The notes under the pieces were generated by a model. It made no database searches and was not told where the DNA came from. It saw only the letters and a program-made list of their open reading frames with translations. A stretch of DNA of 32,518 bases from Oligoflexia bacterium (lineage in GTDB: Bacteria; Bdellovibrionota; UBA1018): positions 1 through 32,518 of the forward strand of contig JACMQW010000028.1 of assembly GCA_014376785.1 (NCBI GenBank), read 5' to 3'. Shown here in pieces: positions 22,163 to 29,949 of the stretch. The translations under genes were made by a program, and so were the position numbers. Positions within the stretch are counted from its first letter, which is position 1; every line of letters begins with the position of its first letter.

Positions 22163-22794
22163 AAGTTTTAATCGTTCATTCGAGTCTGGGTGGAAGTGAA
22201 TCCGTGACGCGTGATCTCTGTGAAACTGCGATTTGGCGCTTGAAAGAAATTTCCCCAGGCCTGGTCCTCACTGAGCGAGACCTCGGCTTAAGTCCTCATC
22301 CTCATCTGGACGAGGCGTGGTGGCGCGCGGCTGCAAAACCGGCAGCGGAGCGATCCGCGGACGAACAGGCGTGTTTACGCTTGTCAGATGACATCTGCCG
22401 CGAAGTAATCGAAGCGGATGTGGTGATGGTCGGCGTTCCGATGTGGAATTTTTCTATTCCTTCGGCTTTGAAGGCGTGGATCGACCACCTTGTTCGAAGC
22501 GGAGTGACGTTTCGCTACGGTCCGAAGGGTCCGGAGGGTCTTCTTTCTCCTGATAAAACAGTTTTTGTTTTCGAAGCGACAGGGGGAGATTACGTGAATC
22601 CAGAGCTTGCGCGACTGAATCACGCGGGTCCCTACATTCGCCAAATTTTCGGATTTTTAGGCGTGAAGAACGCAGAAGTGATTACGGCAAGCGGCACGGC
22701 CTACCGTAAAACCGGAGCCTTGGAAGAGGCGCGAGCTGAGATCTTCAAGCGGTTTCAAACTTTTGGAAAAGTGGTGGGGACCGCTCGTCCCTGA
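22159..22794 (+). CDS. azoR: FMN-dependent NADH azo/quinone reductase
   Basis: A flavodoxin-fold AzoR-type oxidoreductase of 211 residues. These use NAD(P)H to reduce quinones and azo compounds by two electrons, lowering thiol and quinone stress. Visible features are the N-terminal FMN phosphate loop region MKVLIVHSSLGGSESVT (AzoR usually has SPR.S.S), PMWNFSIPSALKAWIDHLVRSGVTF (about 95-119), nearly diagnostic for AzoR, and the EATGGDY block. The start ATG at 22159 overlaps the upstream stop (ATGA). Its last 40 bases overlap the convergent ferredoxin gene. Co-transcription with the haem-oxygenase-fold enzyme and proximity to menA suggest a quinone substrate, which is inference. Confidence 0.92.
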   Translation: MKVLIVHSSLGGSESVTRDLCETAIWRLKEISPGLVLTERDLGLSPHPHLDEAWWRAAAKPAAERSADEQACLRLSDDICREVIEADVVMVGVPMWNFSIPSALKAWIDHLVRSGVTFRYGPKGPEGLLSPDKTVFVFEATGGDYVNPELARLNHAGPYIRQIFGFLGVKNAEVITASGTAYRKTGALEEARAEIFKRFQTFGKVVGTARP

Positions 22795-24326
22795 CTCGTG
22801 GTGGTCATCGCCGGTTGACCAAAAACGATTTGGTTGCAGGAATTCTCGCAGGCTCCGCATCCGACGCAGGCGTCGTAATTCACATGCACCGGACGAGTGG
22901 GATTTAATCCCGTTGGCGCGATTTCTTCAGATCCGGAGGCGGAGACTCCCCAGCGGTGCTGCGGGCCCGTAGGGTTCGGCTCCCAGCCTTTTTTAATCGT
23001 GATGGCGTTGGTGGGGCAAACTCGCACGCACTCTGAACAAAACTTTCCTTCGGTGAAGGAAATGCAGTTCGATGGATTGAAGACGGCGGTGCCCGCTTTA
23101 AACTTATATTTGTCAGTGACTGCGTACTTCGTAATGGCATCCGTCGGACAGGCGACTGAGCAAGCGTTGCATCCTTCTTTGCAAGGTGCCTCGAGTGGAG
23201 TCATTACCGGAGTCCAAAGAGAGCGAATTCCGTGCTCGAGTCCGGCGGGCTTCAGGGTGCCGGTCGGGCATGCCTTCATGCACTCTCCGCATCGGATGCA
23301 GGAAGAAAGAAAATCGCTTTCCTCGCGCGACATGGGTGGACGGAGGAGTTTTTTCTGAGAACCCGGGGTTCCGGCTTCGATTCGCGCGAAGGGAACGGCG
23401 ATGGCGGTCGTAACGAGGGTGCCGACAAACGACCTTCGATCGAGCTCTACCACTCCGCCGTGGCTATCGTTCGCTTTCAGGGGAGAGCGAAGCGTGAAAA
23501 AGTTTGCGTCGACCGGACATTCTTCGGAACAGATGAAGCACTTGATGCATTCTGACTCGTTATAGATTTCCGCGTTGTTAAAGTCGATGGCACCCGTCGG
23601 ACAAGCGGCTGAACAGATGTTGCAGTGAACGCATTGGTCGGTTTGACGTCGCAGAACAGAATAACGGGAAAGGGTCGCGAGGTAAGCGCCGAGTGGACAC
23701 ACGGCGCGGCACCAGATGCGGGACACTTTCGTCGTGTAGGCCATGATTGCGAAAAAGAGAATGAGCGTGGAGAAGTCGATGAAATTCCCCATGTAATGCG
23801 GGCGATCCCCGATGCTCCATCCGAGCCCACCCTCGACACGACCAAAGGGTTGGAGGACGGCTGCCGCGACTCGGGTGAGCAGAACGACCGGGTCGAGCCC
23901 GATGAGTGGACTCACCGAACCAAAGAGCGCGAATAAAAGAATCGCGCCGAAGAGGTAATACTTCAGCCGAAACCAAGAAGGACTCGGCCCGTAATGACGG
24001 ACTCCGAGTTTCTTTACTATCCAGGAATAGAAATCAAATGTCGCGCCGAGCGGGCAGACCCACCCGCAGAAAATCCGACCGAGGAGCAAGCTCACTCCGA
24101 GCGTGACCAAACCTAAAAGCAGAATCGTGATGCCGACACGCATCCCGCCCATGACCACGGTCGCAACTAAGGGATCGATGCGAAGAAAGATCGATACCGG
24201 AATGTGATCCGAGACGAAGTTCTGCATCGGGTAGTGGGTTGCATAAATGAGGTAAGCCCACAGCAAGTAAAGCGAAGTCTGAACGACGATTCGAACTCTT
24301 CGAGTAGGGACGCCAAGTAGGGACAT
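22755..24326 (-). CDS. NapH/NapG-like polyferredoxin membrane protein
   Basis: A 523-residue fusion of a NapH-type membrane part and a multi-cluster ferredoxin part. About five transmembrane helices (residues 12-220) carry the CGWVCP (87-92) and CRAVCP (206-211) motifs. Two 4Fe-4S blocks follow (CVHCNICSAACP 232-243, CIKCFICSEECP 260-271). Next is a twin-arginine-like LDRRSF segment with a hydrophobic stretch (295-315), then four more clusters (near 343, 382, 430 and 487). It probably takes electrons from quinol and passes them to an unidentified periplasmic or cytoplasmic acceptor, as in nitrate, TMAO or NosR systems. No terminal reductase is next door. Its ATG shares one base with the stop of the upstream small membrane gene (TAATG). 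Confidence 0.9.
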   Translation of the reverse strand: MSLLGVPTRRVRIVVQTSLYLLWAYLIYATHYPMQNFVSDHIPVSIFLRIDPLVATVVMGGMRVGITILLLGLVTLGVSLLLGRIFCGWVCPLGATFDFYSWIVKKLGVRHYGPSPSWFRLKYYLFGAILLFALFGSVSPLIGLDPVVLLTRVAAAVLQPFGRVEGGLGWSIGDRPHYMGNFIDFSTLILFFAIMAYTTKVSRIWCRAVCPLGAYLATLSRYSVLRRQTDQCVHCNICSAACPTGAIDFNNAEIYNESECIKCFICSEECPVDANFFTLRSPLKANDSHGGVVELDRRSFVGTLVTTAIAVPFARIEAGTPGSQKKLLRPPMSREESDFLSSCIRCGECMKACPTGTLKPAGLEHGIRSLWTPVMTPLEAPCKEGCNACSVACPTDAITKYAVTDKYKFKAGTAVFNPSNCISFTEGKFCSECVRVCPTNAITIKKGWEPNPTGPQHRWGVSASGSEEIAPTGLNPTRPVHVNYDACVGCGACENSCNQIVFGQPAMTTTSQGRAVPTTFPKV

Positions 24327-24901
24327 TAATCATCTTCTCCATGACGGACAAACCTACTAACGTCCGTCGATAACGCAATTCTGGTTTTCTCTTCCTCGGC
24401 AGGCGGGACTTTCAAGGGAGCGATCAGAATGCTGGTAGAAGTCGCTTCTCCCATTCCGCCTCGGAAAAACCGCTGAGCTTGATCGATTTTTCGCACCGTC
24501 GTCCGTTTCGGAATCGGGAGCAAATGGAGGCCGAGAAGGATGAGTGCACCGAGGGGAAGCAGCATCCAAAGTGGATTCCGAGAAAAGAGATAAGGACTCG
24601 GTGCGCTTTCTGTTTCGCCCGCCCCTAGGTCGAGTGCGACTTCGACGCCGCCGCTCGCAGCTGTTCCGTCGAGCGAGTCGAGCGCAGCGGTAGGCGAAGC
24701 GGTCTTAGGGGGAGCAGCTGTGGTTACCGTCGATGGCATCGCGGCCGGCGTGGGTTCTCCGACTTTCACCGGAGCCGCGCTTGCGGTTGGCGTTGGATCG
24801 TCGAGCGAAACCAGCTCGTCTGCGCCCGCAGAAAAACTAATCGCCGAGATAAAAATCACGAGCGAATAAAGAAGCCATCGATTCAAACAATGCATTTTCA
24901 T
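24326..24901 (-). CDS. Pro/Ala/Thr-rich membrane protein
   Basis: A protein of 191 residues: an N-terminal signal or anchor (about 8-26), a low-complexity Pro/Ala/Thr-rich spacer (about 30-90), one transmembrane helix (about 108-126, LWMLLPLGALILLGLHLLPI) and a basic cytoplasmic tail. The frame is open further upstream to 25048, but the ATG at 24901 (followed by a second ATG two codons on) starts the signal sequence and avoids overlap with the divergent gene at 24963. Translational coupling (TAATG) to the polyferredoxin gene suggests it is an accessory or assembly subunit. No family is recognised. Confidence 0.75.
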   Translation of the reverse strand: MKMHCLNRWLLYSLVIFISAISFSAGADELVSLDDPTPTASAAPVKVGEPTPAAMPSTVTTAAPPKTASPTAALDSLDGTAASGGVEVALDLGAGETESAPSPYLFSRNPLWMLLPLGALILLGLHLLPIPKRTTVRKIDQAQRFFRGGMGEATSTSILIAPLKVPPAEEEKTRIALSTDVSRFVRHGEDD

Positions 24902-24962
24902 TTTGGTTTTCCGTAGATCTCCCACCATTATAGGGGAAAGATCCACAATCGGAAGGTGACAA

Positions 24963-25541
24963 ATGTCTGGCGCTAATCGACCGAAACGAATGGGTGAGTT
25001 TATGATGGAAAAAGGTCTGCTCCACGCAGACTGGATCGATCCCATCATGGAACACGCTCGAGAGAACGGACTCCGTTTTGGAGATTCCGCCGTAAAACTC
25101 GGTTATGTGACAGAAGCGCAACTTCGCGAAGTGGTCGCTGAGCCCTATCACCAGCAAGAGATTTTCCACCTCGATCCGCAGTTTTTTCCTAAATCGACTG
25201 AAAATTTGATCCCGCTTGAGATCGTGCTCAGGTTGGGTGTGCTTCCTCTTGGGATGAAGAAAGAGTGGACCTGGTTTCGCACGGTCGCTCGTTTAAACCT
25301 CGGTCTCTTGAATGTTAAGGACTCGGAGGCGAAGGGCTGGGTGGAGCACGCCATTCCGAATGTTAAGGCGATCAAGACCTTCCAGCTGCTCCCCGAAGAG
25401 TTCTTGCAGACTGTTGAGCTCTGCTATGGGGTTGAGCGTTCGACGCTTCTTGAAAAGAAGCCCGAACAACTCGACTTAAACCTCTCGCTCTACTTGCAGC
25501 TCGAGAGGCGGAAGTCGGCCCCGCCGGTAATCGCGACTTAG
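24963..25541 (+). CDS. Stand-alone MshEN/GspE-N-like domain protein
   Basis: A protein of 192 residues with two tandem halves of the type II secretion ATPase N-domain: RMGEFMMEKGLLHADWIDPIM and GLRFGDSAVKLGYVTEAQLREVV. These are followed by LIPLEIVLRLGVLPLGM, the characteristic 'P...A...VLPL' segment. In MshE-type proteins this region binds c-di-GMP through LG-x3-GL-type motifs; here the residues are only partly kept, so c-di-GMP binding is uncertain. There is no ATPase domain. The ATG has AAGG six bases upstream. It is followed after 19 bp by an FAD/NAD(P) reductase gene on the same strand. Confidence 0.75.
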   Translation: MSGANRPKRMGEFMMEKGLLHADWIDPIMEHARENGLRFGDSAVKLGYVTEAQLREVVAEPYHQQEIFHLDPQFFPKSTENLIPLEIVLRLGVLPLGMKKEWTWFRTVARLNLGLLNVKDSEAKGWVEHAIPNVKAIKTFQLLPEEFLQTVELCYGVERSTLLEKKPEQLDLNLSLYLQLERRKSAPPVIAT

Positions 25542-25560
25542 TTTCGCACACGAGGGGTTT

Positions 25561-26316
25561 ATGAGTCGTCGTCGGGTGCATCACGCTAAAATTAAAAGCA
25601 TTCAGTGGTTGCCTGGAGACATTTGCCTGCTGCGGTTTCAGCCTGATTCGGTGATTCATTTTGAACCGGGGCAGTTTCTCAGTCTGCGGGTCCCTGACCG
25701 AGATGATCCTGAAAACCTCCTGTGGCGCGCTTATTCGCTCTCCGTGCCGCCGGAAATGGCAAAAGCCGAAGGCTATGAATTCTGCATCAAAAAAATGCCG
25801 GGAGGACATGCGGCCGCCTACCTAGAAAAATTAGCGGTCGGTGACACGCTCACTCTGCGTGCAGCTTACGGCGATTTCACACTCCGAACGAAGGCGGGTC
25901 GCGGCGTTTGTATGATCGGAACCGGCACCGGGATTGCGCCTCTCCGTTCGATCGCGCTTTCGCGGGAGTTTGCCAAAGCGGACCTTCTCTTCGGAATCGC
26001 CATCGTCGGATTTCGTTCGTACGCGGAGGTTCCCTTTGCGGGAGATTTCGAGCGAGTGGGCTTAGCCACCACTTATGCGATCTCTGCTCATGCAACGAAA
26101 CTCAGCTTTCCTTTTTACAACGGCCGAGTCATGGATGTTTTGAAACGCCTCAAGCCTGATTTCCCTTGGCTAGAAACCGACTATTACCTCTGTGGCAGCG
26201 GAGCGATGATCAACGATGTGATTCGTTACCTGAAGTCCGCGCATGGAGTGAAGGACTCGGCAATCTTTGCCGAAGCGTTCGAGCCCGCGTCGTCGAATCC
26301 GTCGAAAGCAGCCTAA
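25561..26316 (+). CDS. FAD/NAD(P)-binding ferredoxin-reductase-like oxidoreductase
   Basis: A flavoprotein reductase of 251 residues in the ferredoxin-NADP+ reductase superfamily. It has an FAD-binding barrel with PGQFLSLRVP and the RAYSLS motif (RxYS, about residue 60), a GHAAAYLEKL phosphate segment, a nucleotide-binding GTGTGIAPLRS motif (about 120-130) and a C-terminal YYLCGSGAMINDV. There is no ferredoxin domain, so it works with a separate electron carrier, possibly the nearby polyferredoxin (inference). GAGG lies five bases before the ATG. The last codons and stop (GCA GCC TAA) form the first unit of a 22-bp tandem repeat that continues past the gene. Confidence 0.9.
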   Translation: MSRRRVHHAKIKSIQWLPGDICLLRFQPDSVIHFEPGQFLSLRVPDRDDPENLLWRAYSLSVPPEMAKAEGYEFCIKKMPGGHAAAYLEKLAVGDTLTLRAAYGDFTLRTKAGRGVCMIGTGTGIAPLRSIALSREFAKADLLFGIAIVGFRSYAEVPFAGDFERVGLATTYAISAHATKLSFPFYNGRVMDVLKRLKPDFPWLETDYYLCGSGAMINDVIRYLKSAHGVKDSAIFAEAFEPASSNPSKAA

Positions 26317-26384
26317 GGCTTACAAGTCAGCAGCCTAGGGCTCACAAGTCAGCAGCCTAGGGCTCACAAGTTAGCAGCCCAGGG
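26308..26384 (+). repeat. 22-bp tandem repeat, 3.5 copies, spanning a stop codon
   Basis: Three full units begin at 26308, 26330 and 26352, and a partial one at 26374. The unit starts GCAGCCTAGGGCTCACAAG. Units 2 and 3 differ at one base, and unit 1 differs from unit 2 at two. Unit 1 contains the end of the reductase gene, so each unit repeats Ala-Ala-stop. No spacer structure or cas genes are present. Confidence 0.85.
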
Positions 26385-26556
26385 ATCGCCGTTCCTCTTT
26401 TTTCGGCTAGGCAAAACTACCCCGTATAGTCCTTCGCCCGCGCGCCGATCTGTGGATTGAAGGCAATGAGTCCCTCGGATCTACAACCACACGTGTATCC
26501 CCCGAGAAACGATTCATTCCATAGGCCCACGAGAGAAAAAGAGAAAGGCTCCGCAA

Positions 26557-26784
26557 ATGGACGACAGAAATGACCTCAATGCAGCAAACGAAACCGACGC
26601 AGGCACGACTGCTTTTTTCGGAACTGCAAAAGAAGCAGTGGCGAGATATACGCACTGCGTCCTCTGCGGAGCCAATCTTCATTTTTCCCACCAAACAGAT
26701 TTCAGTCGCAACCTAACGCAGGAGACTGCGAAGTGCCCGGAATGCGGCATTCGGGTTCGGAGCGCGCTGCATCGACTTCAGTGA
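26557..26784 (+). CDS. Zinc-ribbon miniprotein
   Basis: A protein of 75 residues with two Cys pairs, CVLCG (about 34-38) and CPECG (about 60-64), the knuckle spacing of a zinc ribbon. There is an acidic Asn/Asp/Thr-rich N-terminus and a short basic C-terminus. AAGG lies eight bases before the ATG. Such proteins often bind nucleic acid or a protein partner; the role is unknown. It is preceded by about 170 bp of apparently non-coding sequence after the tandem repeat, and followed after 44 bp by the HolD/UDG-like gene. Confidence 0.7.
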   Translation: MDDRNDLNAANETDAGTTAFFGTAKEAVARYTHCVLCGANLHFSHQTDFSRNLTQETAKCPECGIRVRSALHRLQ

Positions 26785-26816
26785 TTCGCCCTTGTAAGGC
26801 AGCCATCAATTAAGAG

Positions 26817-26846
26817 AAGAGGATCATCATGACCGATGATCCTCTT
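26817..26846 (+). promoter_or_regulatory. Start-codon hairpin sequestering the ribosome-binding site
   Basis: AAGAGGATCATC (26817-26828) and GATGATCCTCTT (26835-26846) are perfect 12-bp inverted copies around a 6-nt loop, ATGACC. The loop begins with the ATG of the gene at 26829, and the Shine-Dalgarno (AGAGGA) is wholly in the 5' arm. In the mRNA this would hide the ribosome-binding site. A GU pair can extend it by one. It could also weakly terminate transcription from the zinc-ribbon gene, as TTT follows the 3' arm. Confidence 0.7.
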
Positions 26847-27320
26847 TCCATTTCCGGTTCCCGGCCGAACGTCGCGAGTTGGAACGATTTTCTTCCCGCC
26901 GGAGCCGTGCTCATGGGGCGCTTGGAAACCGAGGCTTCGCTTGCGGAGCTCAGCGGTCATCCCGAGCCGATTGCGGCAGCGACGGGGGGCGCGAGGCTTC
27001 GCTTCCAATTCGAAATACCCGGAATCGAAGATCCTGCTGCGAACGCACTTTTTGAAAAGATCTTAAGCGCGCTCGAACTCAGTCCGAGCGACTATGAAAT
27101 TTCAGAACGAGTAGCGACAGGCGCAAGTGCATTGGCGACCGTTCGCTTCAGCGCAAGCGAGGGCGACTTCGGCGAGGTGGGTGGATTTAGTCCAGGAGAA
27201 GAATCCGACTTTATTTTAACGACCTATTCACTCGCGGCGATGCTCGCGAATGCGGCTTTGAAAAAGGCCGTTTGGTCCCATTTGAAAGAAGCCCTCAGTC
27301 GAGTCCGGGCGCTCGGATGA
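26829..27320 (+). CDS. HolD (DNA polymerase III psi)/UDG-fold-like protein
   Basis: A protein of 163 residues. The central segment, IEDPAANALFEKILSALELSPSDY, and the C-terminal segment, LTTYSLAAMLANAALKKAVWSHLKEAL, resemble the equivalents in HolD psi and, at the C-terminus, the 'TYHPAALLRNPALKRxxW' end of family-4 uracil-DNA glycosylases. In this copy the catalytic HPS-type His is replaced (TYSLAAML), so glycosylase activity is unlikely; a HolD-like structural role is inferred from pattern memory only. The N-terminus is compatible with psi (a WNDFLPAGAVLMG region). It starts in the loop of a strong hairpin and overlaps nfeD by ATGA, so this gene may also couple translation of nfeD. Confidence 0.55.
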   Translation: MTDDPLSISGSRPNVASWNDFLPAGAVLMGRLETEASLAELSGHPEPIAAATGGARLRFQFEIPGIEDPAANALFEKILSALELSPSDYEISERVATGASALATVRFSASEGDFGEVGGFSPGEESDFILTTYSLAAMLANAALKKAVWSHLKEALSRVRALG

Positions 27321-28702
27321 CCGAAGTTTCGAATCGCCTGAAAGTCTTGCTCGCGGCATTCCTTCTTTTCGCCGCTATTTTTTCCTATGGCTCAGGACTC
27401 TGTGCGGAATCTCCGCGAGTGCTTCACGCAGAAATTCGCGGCACGATTAATCCCGCCAGCGCAGAATATTTTTCGAACGCGATTTCTCGCGCGGATGCCG
27501 AGCACGCCGCGGCGTTGGTAGTCTCGCTCGATACGCCGGGGGGGCTGATTTCGAGTGTGGAAAAAATGGCCCAAGCGATCGACCGAGCGAAAACTCCGGT
27601 GATCGTTTATGTCGAGCCCGCAGGTGCAAGTGCGACTTCAGCCGGTGCGCTCCTTTTACTCGCGTCACACGTGAGTGCGATGACGCCTGGGTCTCACATG
27701 GGATCGGCGCATCCGGTCGATTCGAGTGGAAAAGACATCGCAGGGGCGATGGGGGAAAAAGTACTCAACGACACGAGCGCCTTTGCGGAGGGCATGGCGG
27801 AGATTCATGGTCGCGATAAAAAACTCGCCGCCGATATCGTGCGAAAGAGCCGGAGTTTTACTGCGAAGGAAGCGTTCGATTCTCATTTAGCCGACGTTCT
27901 CGCGGATTCTTTACCCGACCTTCTTCGCCGAATCGATGGACGTAAAGTCACTTTCCGTCCGGATGGTTCGCATCCCGCAGAAAGCGCCGTGCTCCAAACC
28001 GCGAATGCACAGGTCTCTGAATTCGAAATGACCATCGGCCAAAAGATTCTGAACGCGCTTTCAAATCCGAATATTGCGGCCATTCTCGCAACCTTAGGAC
28101 TCGTTCTTCTCTATTTCGAACTGAATCATCCGGGTATTCAGGTCGCCGGAATCTTCGGAGTCGTTTCTCTCGTCGTGAGTTTCATGGCATTCCAAAGTCT
28201 GCCGATCCGCGCGGGTGGCGTGATTTTGCTTGTGGTCGGAGGCATCGGATTAGTCGCCGAAGTTTTCGCGGCCACTCACGGAGTGCTTGGTGCCGCAGGA
28301 GTCGTGAGCTTTATGCTCGGGCTCGTCTGGGTGATCGACCCCGAACAAACGCGCCAAGCAGTGAGTCCCGCAGTTTACATCCCGGCAGCGCTTTTTCTGG
28401 GAGCGATGGCGCTGCTGGTCGGGTGGTTTGCGGCGAGGGTGAAACGCGAAAACGCCGTGGAACTTTTGCGCTTGAAAGGTGGCAGTTCAGGCGGGCTTTC
28501 GGGTTACGTGGGCGTCGTCGATTCACTCATTCATGAGACCTCTGGAAAAATCATCATTCGGGGTGAACTTTGGGATTTTACCTCCATCGTTCCGGTCTGC
28601 AGGGGCGATACGGTTGAAGTCGTCACCGTCGAAGGTTTAAGAGTTCACGTTCAACCAAATAGAAAGAGCGCTCCCGGACTAAATCCGGAGCAGGGAGAAT
28701 AA
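27317..28702 (+). CDS. nfeD: NfeD-family membrane serine protease
   Basis: A long-form NfeD of 461 residues. It has a signal sequence (about 8-29) and a ClpP-class protease domain with DTPGG (72-76), catalytic Ser about 105 in [10 protein letters not shown] and general-base Lys148 in GEKVLND. This is the Ser-Lys dyad known from archaeal homologues that cut the C-terminus of the partner stomatin. Four or five transmembrane helices follow (about 245-380), then the OB-fold NfeD C-domain (about 395-455, [10 protein letters not shown]...[16 protein letters not shown]). The start is ATG 27317, overlapping the upstream stop. The stomatin-like gene follows one base after its stop, the standard nfeD-slipin pair. 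Confidence 0.94.
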   Translation: MTEVSNRLKVLLAAFLLFAAIFSYGSGLCAESPRVLHAEIRGTINPASAEYFSNAISRADAEHAAALVVSLDTPGGLISSVEKMAQAIDRAKTPVIVYVEPAGASATSAGALLLLASHVSAMTPGSHMGSAHPVDSSGKDIAGAMGEKVLNDTSAFAEGMAEIHGRDKKLAADIVRKSRSFTAKEAFDSHLADVLADSLPDLLRRIDGRKVTFRPDGSHPAESAVLQTANAQVSEFEMTIGQKILNALSNPNIAAILATLGLVLLYFELNHPGIQVAGIFGVVSLVVSFMAFQSLPIRAGGVILLVVGGIGLVAEVFAATHGVLGAAGVVSFMLGLVWVIDPEQTRQAVSPAVYIPAALFLGAMALLVGWFAARVKRENAVELLRLKGGSSGGLSGYVGVVDSLIHETSGKIIIRGELWDFTSIVPVCRGDTVEVVTVEGLRVHVQPNRKSAPGLNPEQGE

Positions 28703-28703
28703 A

Positions 28704-29468
28704 ATGTTGGAACTTTTTTCAGGTGGGTTTGGATTTCTCGTTCTCTTGGTCGGTATTTTTCTTTTCATGAGTCTGAAGATCTTAAACGAGTACGAGCGGG
28801 GAGTGGTCTTTCGGCTTGGACGCGTGATCGGCGCAAAAGGGCCCGGGCTGATCGTGCTGATTCCGATTATCGATAAAATGCAACGAGTCGACCTGCGGAC
28901 GATCACGCTCGATGTTCCGCCGCAGGATGTGATTTGTAAGGATAACGTCACGATCAAAGTGAACGCCGTGGTTTACTTCCGAGTGGTCGATCCGAACCGT
29001 TCTGTGATCGAAGTCGAAAATTACTTACTCGCGACCTCGAAACTTGCGCAGACTACGCTTCGTTCGGTGCTCGGTCAGGTCGAACTCGACGAACTGCTCT
29101 CTGAGCGCGACGTGATCAACCGTAAACTCCAAGAGATCCTCGATCACCAGACCGAGTCTTGGGGCGTGAAAGTGATTAATGTCGAAGTGAAGCAAATCGA
29201 CTTACCTGTAGAAATGCAACGGGCGATGGCTCGTCAAGCCGAGGCCGAGCGAGAACGCCGTGCGAAGATCATCGCAGCGGAAGGAGAACTTCAAGCCTCC
29301 CAGAAGCTTGCTGAGGCAGCACTCGTGATGGAGAAAAGTCCGGTCACCATGCAGCTTCGTTACCTCCAGACGATTCGTGAAATGTCGGCAGAGAAGACCA
29401 CGCACACGATCATCCCACTCCCGATGGATTTCCTGGGCGGTCTGATGAAGCATTTTAATAAAACTTAG
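28704..29468 (+). CDS. Slipin (stomatin/prohibitin SPFH protein)
   Basis: A bacterial slipin of 254 residues. One N-terminal membrane helix (about 6-24) is followed by an SPFH domain (about 27-190) with [38 protein letters not shown] and [25 protein letters not shown]. It ends in a charged coiled-coil helix ([22 protein letters not shown]) and IPLPMDFL. Slipins form oligomeric membrane microdomains and are the substrate or partner of NfeD. The ATG is two bases after the nfeD stop, so translation is coupled. A short 6-bp hairpin with three Ts follows near 29509 and could end the operon. Confidence 0.95.
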   Translation: MLELFSGGFGFLVLLVGIFLFMSLKILNEYERGVVFRLGRVIGAKGPGLIVLIPIIDKMQRVDLRTITLDVPPQDVICKDNVTIKVNAVVYFRVVDPNRSVIEVENYLLATSKLAQTTLRSVLGQVELDELLSERDVINRKLQEILDHQTESWGVKVINVEVKQIDLPVEMQRAMARQAEAERERRAKIIAAEGELQASQKLAEAALVMEKSPVTMQLRYLQTIREMSAEKTTHTIIPLPMDFLGGLMKHFNKT

Positions 29469-29478
29469 TCGTCGCGTC

Positions 29479-29523
29479 GGCGGCGGAGTCATCTCACGGG
29501 CGGCGGCGGAGTCATCGACTCCT
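29479..29523. repeat. 16-bp direct repeat and short hairpin after the slipin gene
   Basis: CGGCGGCGGAGTCATC occurs at 29479-29494 and again at 29502-29517. The second copy is part of a GGAGTC-ATC-GACTCC hairpin (29509-29523) followed by TTT. It may be a weak terminator of the nfeD-slipin operon, but the stem is only 6 bp. It lies just beyond the convergent small gene at 29535. Confidence 0.4.
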
Positions 29524-29534
29524 TTACGGCGCGA

Positions 29535-29783
29535 TTATTCGCGATCGCAGGGAATTCGCGATTCCGGTGAGGAATCGACGGAGGCGGGGACTCGATTTCC
29601 ACGCGGGTCTTTTATGCAGCGGCGATTCGACTCCGGGCTCGAAACCGCCACTTCTTCGGGAGAAACCGTGCGGTTTTGGAGGACTAAGAATCCAAACACC
29701 AGCGCGGTCAAGAAAACGGAGAGGCGGATCGCGTTTGCGAGTTCTTTTCTAAATTCTTTTGAAAGGTTTTTCATAAACTTCAT
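29535..29783 (-). CDS. Small single-pass membrane protein (tentative)
   Basis: A frame of 82 codons. It has a Lys/Arg-rich N-terminus, then one clear hydrophobic helix (about 20-37, AIRLSVFLTALVFGFLVL) and a polar C-terminal tail in which SSPES occurs twice. The ATG at 29783 has GGAG eight bases upstream; a second ATG three codons on is also possible. The ordered positive-inside topology argues for a real gene, but it is short and matches no family I know. It converges with the slipin gene and diverges from the SpoIID-like gene. Confidence 0.45.
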   Translation of the reverse strand: MKFMKNLSKEFRKELANAIRLSVFLTALVFGFLVLQNRTVSPEEVAVSSPESNRRCIKDPRGNRVPASVDSSPESRIPCDRE

Positions 29784-29949
29784 GTTTTCTCCGTGCTCAT
29801 CCTGAGCGACTGGAAAATCATAGCTGATTACTTGCGACGGGGGCGAGAGGAATTCTGGCTGTCAAAATCATTTCGAGTGAGGCTTTCCATTGCTCCGTCA
29901 AAAACTCTCCGCATGTACGCGCTCTCGAATCGGTTAGTATTGAGAGGTG

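Noticed and set aside
26308-26384. Short regular repeats as a CRISPR array
   Set aside because: Units are directly adjacent with no spacers and no cas genes; this is a simple tandem repeat that includes the reductase stop codon.
26829-27320. Active uracil-DNA glycosylase
   Set aside because: The C-terminal HPS-like catalytic motif is degenerate (TYSLAAML) and the protein is too short for the full catalytic domain.
29567-29805. Plus-strand open frames between slipin and the SpoIID-like gene
   Set aside because: They overlap the better-supported minus-strand small membrane gene and lack a Shine-Dalgarno and ordered features.
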